The translations under genes were made by a program, and so were the position numbers. Shown here piece by piece: positions 55,381-64,000 of a stretch of DNA of 64,000 bases. The notes under the pieces were generated by a model. That model was not told the origin of the DNA. It searched no databases and worked only from the letters and a program-made list of their open reading frames with translations. Source of the DNA: Crocodylus rhombifer (taxonomy: Eukaryota; Chordata; Crocodylia; Crocodylidae); assembly GCA_038503035.1 (NCBI GenBank), contig JAVSML010024360.1:186001-250000 (forward strand), read 5' to 3'. Within the stretch, counting starts at the first letter, position 1. Each line of letters opens with the position of its first letter.

Positions 55381-57327
55381 ATTGAGTACAATAATTTTAT
55401 GCTTTAGCATAAGTTCTTAGTTTTAGATCTGTAAAAAGAAACTTATCTAAAATTATTGAATTTTAAAAACTAATTCCTCTCTCCCCACCCCTGAAAAAAA
55501 ATCGGTCTTTATCCGTTTACTAAGCTCTTGTGGACATTTAGATACACTTGTAAGCAGTCTTAGATTTCAAAGCAATGGAACATCCAGTTGCTGCTGTTGA
55601 TTTCTATATTATGTCTGTGTTCTCTGCTTCAGTTACGTTGATCTCTCTGTGTCATAAGATTGGACTCTTCCTTGTTATGATCCTTCAGACTGTCTCCTAA
55701 ACTAAGGTGTAGCTGAAAAGGAGCAGCTGTAAAAAATCACCTATGCTTTCTAAGTGTAGACAGTCTGTTGCTAGTTACTTTATAGTCTTCTCAAAGTATA
55801 CTTTGTTTGGATTGATTCTCTTGCATCTTCTCATACAGACATCTTTCCCTGACCAATGACCAACCACCATTTCTCCCATAGTGGTGCTGTGCCTACAACC
55901 CCATGTTTGTTTTGATTAAATGTGCCAGGCCTATCTTTGTAGCTCTTCCTAAATTTGTTCCACCCTTTTGCTTAAAGAAAAAGGGAAAAAGCAATCCTGG
56001 GATGATCCTTCACAGACTTAAAGTAGCTCAAGTGCACCTCTCATCAATGTCATCACTACAAAATATGGAAATTACCATGTAGGGCAGTACTAATAGCTGT
56101 ACCAATTACATTTAGCATGGGTGAAAGAGCATGCAATTGCAAGTCTTGAACAAACTAATTTTCTATTTCTGCAAATAAGCACACAGAGGCTGCTGACAGA
56201 CATGAACCCCCCCCCCCAAAAAAAACAAAACAAAAAAACAAAACGACCAAAAAACCCCCCAAACATGTTTTACCGGGAAAATCAGTCCGATAGTTGGTCC
56301 TGGCTTGGCAGTGTCTGTATAGATTGGGTGCTTCAGCAGGGCTTTTTGGCATCTTTAATAGCTGATTCAGTCAGCTATTAAATAAAATTGCCCCCAAAAA
56401 ACTCCACTAAAGCACCTAGTCTATACAGATGTTGAGCAAGCCAGGTCCAGCTAACACTGTGACTCTTCTGGGCGTGTGCTGGTCTCAGCGTGAGGGTATG
56501 TGGAGTTTAAAGCTTTTTCTTTATTTCTTTATTGTTTTTAATGTCTGCAAGCAGCCATAGTGCCTACATCCAGTTCCTTAGAAGAGAGAAACCTTAACTG
56601 ACCTCAGATTTCCTCCTTTGTAAATAACACCCAGTGTACTTCTATAGATATACTTATCTAGATGAGGCCAGAGTTAAGTTTCCTGTACCTTGAGGAGGAG
56701 TGGGAAAAGTGTAATATAATGAATCTGACACTTTGTACAATCCTTTTTCCCTGGAAACAGAAGAATACATATAAGACATTTCCCAAAGGAAATCTGGGGA
56801 AAGGAATCGGGGAAGGGAAAGTATCATTCCATTAATGTAGTTCACTGTCTAATTCCCTAAAGATGTCCAGGTACAGTGAAATTTTCTTTTAATTCCCCAG
56901 CTGACGGACAAGCAAAAAAAAAAAAAAAAGGGTGCCTAACACCCAAGTTACCCTTAAAAGCTTGTATAGTTTTGTATAGTGCCTTTAGTACTATGCTTCT
57001 TGCATATTGGAAATGGCCATTGGAACAGATTTCATTATAATCATTTTGGGAAGCTGCAATGGAGATTTGGCTGACTTTGACAGGCTCCCTGCTAAAAGCT
57101 TTTAAGTAGTTATTACTGGCAGATGCACACCCTCCAGTAGATCAGATGCCTATGACATGTTCACTTAGCAAAGACTGTGCTGTGTGGCTACAATTCTTAC
57201 ACTAGTTGCAGGGGAGGATGAGCATACTTTGTTTCAAGCAGGAAGCAATTTGTACAGATTTCTGTACTTGCAGACCAAAGGGGTGTTTTTTTAGGCAATT
57301 TTGATCCATTTGGTAGAACTCCATTTG
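55381..57327 (+). other. intronic; low-complexity tract at 56207-56265
   Basis: No exon recognised. A C10 tract followed by A/C-rich sequence occupies about 56207-56265, and an A16 run is at 56915-56930. The rest is unclassified A/T-rich DNA. Confidence 0.4.
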
Positions 57328-57335
57328 ATCTAGAT

Positions 57336-57801
57336 TAGGACTGTCCAACCTTTGGTCGGGGGCTGCAGGGGCCCTGAGCTGCATGACCTGCTATGCCAGC
57401 TGCCCCATCTCTGGTGCCCTGCATAGGACCCTGATGTGCTGGGTGGACACGCCACACCATGCAGGTGTTCTTCCCTGCCTCTGTAGGCAGATGAAATATG
57501 CTGTGCAGTCCCCTGCTCCAGGGTGGGCAACTGCTGCTGCACCATGTGGGCATGGATGTGTGTAGTCTGTGGCTTCCACTGAGCACAGCAGCTACAGGCT
57601 TCCTTGCCCCAAGGACTGCCCTGCTGTGCACTATCCCCAGGGTTAGGGACTGAGGTAGGTAGTGGAAGCTGGAGGAAGAAGGGGAGAGTCTAGGGATTTC
57701 AGTGGCAGCAGCAGCAGGAAAAAGAGCAAAGGAGGTGTGGCGCCTGGACTAGGAGCCTGGGGACCACATTCAGCCTACAAACCATGAGCGGGACAACTCT
57801 G
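57336..57801. mobile_element. hAT element (TAGGACTGTCCAACC terminus)
   Basis: The left end is TAGGACTGTCCAACCTTTGG. The right end, reverse complemented, begins CAGAGTTGTCCCGCTC. Octamers ATCTAGAT (57328-57335) and ATCTGGAC (57802-57809) agree at 6 of 8. The interior is GC-rich and non-coding. Confidence 0.7.
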
Positions 57802-57989
57802 ATCTGGACCATGATAAATTTTCTTCCTAAAATAGATTCCTTTGCTTATTCTGCTTCAGGGCTAATTCATTAGATATCCTGAGGGAGGAAGACTAAGAAG
57901 ACCAGTGCAGAACAGCTGCTACCACTGTAGGACAGGTAGGTTATTCATAGTGCCATGTCAATTAATAACGTGTTTGTTATGTAATATAA

Positions 57990-58480
57990 GAAATGCCATT
58001 GTCCTGGGTTGGATCATAGGTTCATCTAGCACAGTATTCTGCTTTGTGTGGTGGGTGTTGATGCCAAAGAGAAGGGTAAACATGGCATGTCCAGTATTTT
58101 CCACTTCCTGCTCCCTTTCCACTTCCAGAAGTTTAGAAAGTTCCTATTTTGAGGCCTGCACCTGTCTTGTATGTTCAATACCTACTAATGGGCCGGTCCT
58201 CTGAGAATTTGCCCAATTCCTTTTCGAAATGGGTTAAGTTATCAGCCGCTACAATGTCTTGTGGCAGGGGATTCCACAAATTACATTCTTTGGAAAAAGT
58301 CCTTTTTTCACACTTCGTAGAAAAAGACCTAATATCTAATAGTTTCATTTAATTCCACTAGTTCTAGCATTTTGACAGCTTGCACATAAGCGCTCTTCAC
58401 ATGGAAGCACCTTCATGTCCCAGATCATCTTAATTGCCCTTCTCTCTACCTTTTTTAGTGCTATATGAGTAAAGAATTAA
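57990..58480 (-). mobile_element. CR1-type LINE, 3' region, antisense
   Basis: Antisense copy of a different CR1 subfamily, recognised by 'tcatctagcacagtattctg', 'gtggcaggggattccacaaa' and 'ccctttccacttccagaag'. It is non-coding and decayed. Boundaries are approximate. Confidence 0.65.
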
Positions 58481-58710
58481 TGCTGTGCAAGAGCAGCCTT
58501 TGATTGCAGACCACCTTATGTGAGGAGCTCTGAGGCAAAAGATCATATGGCTGATTACTAGTTTTCTACTTTCTGGATGACTAAGTATATTCTGTTTTTA
58601 ACTCTTACCTAAACAATATAGAAAAGGTATGGTAGACTCCGAATTGATTATAAAACATCTGCATTACCTTTCAAAACAAAAATTCTATTGATAGGTGTCA
58701 AATGTGACAA

Positions 58711-59190
58711 AGAGGTGTCAAATATATGGCCTGCAGGCCAGACCTGCTCAACATAGCCTATTGGACTACTGGTATGCTACTGGAAGTTGTGGGATGTGTC
58801 TCACTGCAGAATCTGAGTAGTTTGTGTCCTGATATACATGGCAGTCTATGGCAGGCAGGGGAGCTAGGGCTGATATGGCTCCAGTTGTCCTCCAGCCATT
58901 TGGCCTATTGCCACTGCTGCAGTCCCAGCTTCTTAGCTCCTGGTCCTGTTGCTACACCATATTGGAGTTGCCACTGCCCTTTGCCCCCTGTCAGAGTTTG
59001 AGGTGTCACTGTGGCAAAGGGGTAAACAGCAGGAGCAGCTTCAGCTCCTGTGTACAGTTGGAGCAGAGTTGTGCTATGTGCTCTGTGCCAGAGCTGAAGC
59101 TGCTGCCACTGCACGCCCCGGGCTTCATCTAGCCTGCAAGGAGCCCCATGGTCCAGATGCAGCCCAGGACACAAGGGGAGTTTGACATTA
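58711..59190. mobile_element. hAT-like element (GGTGTCAAAT terminus)
   Basis: The left end 'agaggtgtcaaatatatggcc' and the right end 'ggggagtttgacat' form an imperfect inverted pair of the CAGGGGTGTCAAAC hAT type. The left terminus is duplicated ('aggtgtcaaatgtgacaaag' just upstream at 58693). No flanking octamer is visible. Confidence 0.5.
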
Positions 59191-59700
59191 TAAACCTAAA
59201 CTTAAACCTAGATTGTAAACATAAACTTAAAGCTATTTTGCTTGGATACCACCGTGTCTTCTCATTGTACATTACCTAGGTATAGTTGGTCTCCATTTGT
59301 GATTGGGGCCTCCCAAGTATTAATTACTGCAATATAAAAATCACTGTTTTGTCCAATAAGGTTCATGCCAGAGGAAAAATCCCAGAAAAAAATGACATCT
59401 TTTATGAGGATTCTCCCCCCTCCCCCAATTCAATAAATTAGTTTTGATTTCAGGAATAGTATTATAGTTGAGATTCTAAATTAAAAAATTAGAATTTCAT
59501 GTCAGCCAAAATGGCGTCAAACTAAGGTGTGCATTGTCTGTTGGAAACCAGAACTAACTTACCAGTTTATTGCATCTCTTTTTTCTGAAGATAGATCTTA
59601 AATATCAGCCAGTGCCCAGGGAAAGCTGTTTACTTGGTTTGTAGTCTAAGTAGGATGCACACCTCCATTTCAAATCACATGTTTAATATATAAGGCCTTA
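59191..59700 (+). other. intronic, no recognised element
   Basis: Nothing classifiable is visible. Confidence 0.4.
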
Positions 59701-59703
59701 GCA

Positions 59704-60020
59704 TCAAAAATGCCTGTCAAGAATGATGGGCAGAGTGTGGCTTCAATAGAGCTGGCCAGGGGGAACATGGAGTGGGAGGGGGAGGAAGGTGGCGAGAGGC
59801 TGGATACGGAGCGGGGGGAGTGGCATGGGGCCAGATGTGGTGGGGGAGGGTACAGCCAGACATGGAGCAGCAGGAGGAGTGTCAGTGGTGGCGGCTGCCA
59901 TGTGCAAAATTTCCCTTTCCCCCACTCCTGGGAGGCAGTGGTGGGTGGTGGAGCTCCATCCCTGCCTGCTCTCCTCTTCCCCGATCCCCCTCCCCTTTCA
60001 TTCTTGACAGACGATTTGCC
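59704..60020. mobile_element. short TIR element (CTGTCAAGAATGA)
   Basis: CTGTCAAGAATGATGGGC at 59713 is answered by TCATTCTTGACAG ending about 60011, with weaker similarity outward ('aaatgc' / 'gcaaat'). The roughly 300-bp interior is G-rich then C-rich. I see no target duplication, so the superfamily is unassigned. Confidence 0.6.
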
Positions 60021-60047
60021 AGTTATGTAATAATATAGGGAGGTAGC

Positions 60048-60960
60048 TGTGTTGACCCTGGACTTAATTAGGACTAATTAAGTGCCCAATCAGCGGCTGT
60101 TAGCGAGTCCAGGTCAACAAGGAGTGGTTTTTGATCCTGTGTTGGTTAACAGGTTAATCGAGGCATATCTGATCACTGCCTAGTTAACCCAGCAGGTAGT
60201 GAGCTATGATTAATTAGTACACTCACAGAGGATGTAAACTGAAACTAATAGAAACGGTTTATTAAAGAGAAACCACGCAAATTATAGGCAAAACAGGTAA
60301 GTACAACAGTTCAAAACACACTATTACAATATAAATACTAATTAAACACTACTAATAGATCTAGCCTTAATTAATGACTACTTCTAATCCTATTCTAATC
60401 TGTATCTAACAATCCAAATGTCGACAAAGGGGTGGCCAAACTTCATTAAGAGGGGGGAGAATGTTTTATTAAACTGCATTCACTGTCTCTGGGTTTCCAA
60501 TGGCAGTCTGCCTCATCAGCACTTGTGGGTGGCTTACCTTCCACCTTTTATGATAGAGGAGTAGAAAGGATGGGATGGGGAATAATTATGAGAGGAAGGC
60601 AGAGGGCTGCTGGCTTAGGTGGAAAGCACACCTGGAGGGGAAAAGGACTGGGGAGCCAACCCTTGCTACCTCCTTGAGGATCACAATGGACTGGAGACCT
60701 CATGAGGCACCAGATCTCAGAGAGATATACCTCTATGGCACACCAATGACTCCGCCTCATCGCCTCTCACAAGTCCTCACACACACTGAATCCCCCTTGG
60801 TCACACTTCAAAACAACCTGTTCACCACTTCTCAGCCACACCTCAGGCCAGTCTGGTCACACCTCCCACTCAGATCCCTTCCAGCTACACCTCCCTCATG
60901 CCAGACAACCCCAGTCACACAGTGTGGTTGGGTAGGATTCACAGCTTGACCTGCTTAATT
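60048..60960 (-). mobile_element. possible LTR, antisense
   Basis: On the minus strand the sequence contains CTTTAATAAACC (AATAAA signal, near 60258-60270) and ends GGTCAACACA at 60048, as the R-U5 end of an LTR would. The 5' limit is not identified; 60940-60960 is an estimate. No internal retroviral genes are seen. Confidence 0.45.
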
Positions 60961-61100
60961 CAGAACTCCATGACTCCAGGCCTGAATTTCCTCCTCAACA
61001 GCTGTTTTGTGGGACTGTGAAGACATTTGTGTCATTCTTTAGAGGTACTGATAAGCCTTAACTTTTTCCAGACGAATATTTCAAGTACCGTTCCTTAGTA

Positions 61101-61784
61101 CAGGGTTGTTAACCTCATCTGGCCCTGTGGACTGGATAAATAGCACAGGATTGGTTCGTGGGCTGGGTGAATGGCATGGGACCAGTTCCACAGGCTGGAT
61201 CATGCCCACAGACCCTCTTCTCCCTCCGCACTCCAGATCCAGTGCATATGGTGTTTTCTCTGGCCAGTTCAGGAGTTGAGGTGACGAGGCCTGGCACCCC
61301 AGGGGCTTTGGCTGCTGATGTGGAACAAGCCATGGTGCTGAGTCTCTTTCCATGGTGCTGCTGGACCCCAGATGCTTGGCAGCCAAGCCAGCGAGGGCCA
61401 CAGCACTGGAGTCCAGCAGCATCCTGTCTTCTTTTGATGTAGAGGCAGCCAGATGCCCATGTGAGAGCAGTGGTACTGGAGTCCCAGAAGCTCCGTACTA
61501 CGGTTTGTTGTTGTGGCTTATTCCTGTAGCAGTGGCCTAGCTCCCAGATTAGACCTGTGGTGCTCAAACCCCAGAAGCACTGAAACTGCAGCAGCCCTCC
61601 CTGCAGGAAGAAGCCCAGCATTACAGGCATTTGGTCACTGCCACGGGAACAAGCTGTGCTCTTGCTGGGGGCTCTAGCACCACAGGTCTCATCCAGGTGC
61701 TTGGCTGCCACTGGGGGAAGGTTCCCACATCAAGGCTGTGGGCTGGATGACTTAGCTCTGTGGGCCACATGTTTGACACCCCTG
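61101..61784. mobile_element. hAT element, exact 8-bp duplication
   Basis: The termini are CAGGGTTGTTAACCTCATC and, reverse complemented, CAGGGGTGTCAAACATGTGG. The octamer CCTTAGTA flanks both sides exactly (61093-61100, 61785-61792). The interior contains units ('catggtgctg', 'cagatgcttggcagcc') that also occur in the 61985-62333 fragment. It is non-coding. Confidence 0.88.
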
Positions 61785-61984
61785 CCTTAGTAGATTAGTA
61801 GATTCCACATTGTGTATTTCTTGGAATTCGTTTTCTGCAGAAATTTTAAGGCTTTACACATGTCATTGTGTTTATCCAGGTGATTGTGACACCAGTGTGC
61901 TTTTGGATATTTTGTGTTTTATGTGTTGCCAAGTGCTTAAGGTACTGATTTTTAAGGAAGCTTTTGGAACAAAATGTAAATGCC

Positions 61985-62333
61985 CATGATGCTGGGCTTC
62001 TTCCCAGGGTGCTGCTGGGGCTCCAGCACTGCTCCTCTCACCAGCTTGGCTGCCAGGCACCCAGGGAAGAGCAGAGATGTTTGAGTCCCAGCAACACTGT
62101 AGGACGAGACCCAGCATCATGGCTTGTTCCCACAGCAGCAGTCAAGCTCCCAAGATGTTGGTCCTCTTCACATCAGGTCCTAGACTGGCTGGAGCAGATG
62201 CCATGTGCAGTAGATCTGGGAGAAGGTCTGTGAGCATGGTTTGATCCATGGGGCTGCACCATTTATCTGGTCCATGGACTAGTCCTGCACCATTCATCCA
62301 ATCTGCAGGGCCAGATGAGTTTGACACTGCTGC
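61985..62333. mobile_element. partial copy related to the 61101 hAT
   Basis: Shares 'gctgctgg', 'cttggctgccaggcac' and the end 'gggccagatgagtttgacac' with the upstream element. The right terminus is recognisable near 62333, the left one is not. Confidence 0.55.
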
Positions 62334-63594
62334 TTTGCAGTGTCTGTCATGACTGAGACATTTGTATGTTGAAGTGAATCCTTCCCACTTTCAGTAAGCA
62401 CTTAATCCTGTGCTATCCTCAGCACCTCTCAGAGTTGTCATTTGATTGTTCCACATCCTTCTTCAGCAGAAGTGATCTGGACTTAGGAGCAGTGTGTTTT
62501 ATTGAAGTGGTATGTAAAGATTAGCTCTGTGTGGAAAGGCATCATACAATTTCACATTCACAGTCATTTGTCTGTAGAATGTGTGTGTGAATAATGTCTG
62601 TACTTCAATTGGACTTGAACAGTTAGTTTTAGGACTATTCATGGGTCCAGTGAACTACTATCTATGAGAATATATCAAATTAAGTGTCAGAAGTAGATTG
62701 AAAGCACTTTTGAAGAACCCAAGGTATCAAGACATTAATTTATCCATATGTCAGTACAATTGAGTTGGCCTTTTCCAGGTTAAAAATTATATTAATCCTT
62801 CTATAACCTAAGCCCTGTTACTGAGTGTAGGGCTAGAGAACAGAAATAAAAAGCTGCCATACCCCAGATTGTAAACAGTAGGCAGTTCATGCAGTAATGA
62901 CTGCGGCAGAATTAGGGTACTGCTGATGAGGGCCAAGGGAAAACACCTGTAGTCTGCCTAGAGGATTACAGGTCTGGTGGCGGGGAGCAAAGGGCCATCT
63001 AAGCCTGGCTTTTGTGATGGAGCATCAGACTGAGCCTTGCTCATTTCAGGGAAGGAGCTCTGCAGAGCCAAGGGAGAATGAGGCTCTCTGCAGAGCTTCC
63101 CACACTGAACTGATTTATTTTTTATTTGGTTAACCCTGTGAGGTTTGGATGTGGCTGTAGAGGAGGTAGGAGGTCATGGAGAAGCACCTCGAGGAAGGTG
63201 GTCTTGAGGGTTGTGGCCTTGAAGAATCACAGTTTGTGCTTGGTAGAAGGCACTGTGAAAAGGGGCGAGCATTTCCAGACAACTGAGTCACACAGAAAAA
63301 AGCACCTAAAGAAGTTAAATTATGATTTAAATCACGATTCAAATCACTGGTCAGGAAGCCTTGATTTAATCATTGTTTTCTACAAGAAGTGCGTTCTTGT
63401 TGTTTGATATGCTTTATTCATTTAACTTCTTGAAACTGTACTTTTAGAGAGAGGTAAGGGCTTGACTGTGTGTACACAAACTTGCAGAGAGACAGGAGGG
63501 CTGATGGGTGGGTAATCAGGTCTGTTATCTCTTATCTGCATGTACTGTTGTTAACAAGGTTGTTATCTTTGGAGACTATAAACTCTCCCTATGC
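62334..63594 (+). other. intronic, no recognised element
   Basis: No exon recognised. A/T-rich with no defensible repeat terminus. Confidence 0.4.
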
Positions 63595-63905
63595 CTGAAG
63601 AAGGGTGTTTGTGCCCAAAAACTTGTAGAGAACAATTTTTCCAAGTATAGTAAAAGCTCTGTTAACCTGCATGAGTGGGTAAGTGGGGTGCTGGGTATCT
63701 AAAAATTCTGGTTATCTGAGGCAAGGGTTTTCAACCTGTTTGAAATTCTGGTTATCTGAGGCAGCACAGGGTGGCAGTGGTGGCCGCTGTGTGCAAGCCT
63801 CCTCACCCCACCACATGTCAAGCTGTCCGGATATTCTGGATAGTTGAATGCCGGTTAACATATCTTTTACTGTATTTAGTTGGTCTAATAAAAGATAGCA
63901 CATAT
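63595..63905 (+). repeat. interspersed repeat (paralogue of 19539) split by Tigger-like DNA
   Basis: 'tgaagaagggtgtttgtgcc', 'caaaaacttgtagag' and 'tttttccaag' run to 63647. 'tttagttggtctaataaaag' resumes from 63875. Together they match the order at 19539-19625. Confidence 0.65.
63648..63872. mobile_element. Tigger-like (pogo) MITE with TA duplication
   Basis: The left end is TAGTAAAAGCTCTGTTAACC. The right end, reverse complemented, is CAGTAAAAGATATGTTAACC, flanked by TA on both sides (63646-63647, 63873-63874). It is 225 bp, non-coding, and contains an internal direct repeat of about 20 bases ('attctggttatctgaggca' at about 63705 and 63746). Confidence 0.8.
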
Positions 63906-63909
63906 GGGC

Positions 63910-64000
63910 GACGGGTGCCTCCTGAATCTGGGGGGGCACCCAATCACTGAGCAAGAGGGAGGGGTCCCCTGGCGGTCAATTGCTGAGCCCAGAAACGCTG
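63910..64000. repeat. start of a GC-rich repeat, cut by the window end
   Basis: 'ggtgcctcctgaatctgg' followed by 'gggggcaccc' resembles the hairpin start of the insertion at 28488. Only about 90 bases are visible. Confidence 0.35.

Larger units (their letters stand above)
39235..64000 (+). other. ANKRD17 intron 1 (inferred, runs past the window)
   Basis: From the GT at 39235 to the window end I find no continuation of the ANKRD17 reading frame. In particular I see no VESFILDQ-like exon and no ankyrin-repeat coding. The intron is therefore at least 24.8 kb and is filled mainly by hAT, CR1 and LTR-derived sequence listed separately. Short exons can be missed by eye. Confidence 0.75.

Overview
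This is vertebrate nuclear DNA, most probably from a sauropsid and, on repeat content, a crocodilian-like or turtle-like genome. The evidence is many decayed CR1 LINE copies in both orientations, a very high density of non-autonomous hAT DNA transposons that still show readable 8-bp target-site duplications (TSDs), scattered LTRs, tRNA-derived SINEs and a 400-base assembly gap. There is nothing bacterial here: no operons, no CRISPR array and no dense coding. The species call is an inference from repeat style.

The only host gene I can support is ANKRD17. Its first coding exon (38914-39234, + strand) lies in a CpG island (about 38420-39600). It encodes 107 residues, including the family-specific VRVCDLLLKKKPP segment and a serine-rich then acidic tail ending in VSE. 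It stops at a phase-0 GT donor. The promoter holds CRE-like, ETS-like, NRF1-like and TCTCGCGAGA motifs. Everything after 39235 appears to be intron 1 (at least 24.8 kb); I found no second exon. The 38.4 kb upstream looks intergenic, and I could not see exons of any neighbouring gene.

Layout: 1-4.6 kb, CR1 tails and a small hAT. 4.59-4.92 kb, a hAT with a perfect TSD. 4.98-9.76 kb, a three-level nest (hAT containing hAT containing CR1). 12.4-15.5 kb, two hATs, the second carrying a solo LTR. 15.7-17.3 kb, an LTR-like element with a TACCT duplication. 21.2-22.2 kb, a C-rich minisatellite with the gap. 24.3-25.6 kb, an inverted-repeat block. 26.4-29.5 kb, two hATs in an LTR-like context, then tandem hairpins. 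31.7-32.6 kb, a second LTR. 35.4 kb, a small hAT. 37.2-38.3 kb, a palindromic repeat and a CR1 next to the CpG island. 38.4-39.6 kb, the ANKRD17 promoter and exon 1.

Inside the intron: a hAT at 40.9 kb, a second copy of the 5.2-kb hAT family inserted in a CR1 (43.0-44.4 kb), hATs at 47.0 and 48.3 kb, and a four-level nest at 49.8-55.4 kb (CR1, then an RTE-like LINE, then a foldback hAT, then an antisense CR1). Further hATs lie at 57.3, 58.7, 61.1 and 62 kb, an LTR at 60.0 kb, and a Tigger-like element at 63.6 kb.

I see no new gene system. The notable content is transposon archaeology: nested insertions datable by order, two copies of one hAT family at near-identical target octamers, hAT elements with mirrored internal arms and subterminal repeat clusters, and a 42-bp templated patch copied from a CR1 into a neighbouring hAT.
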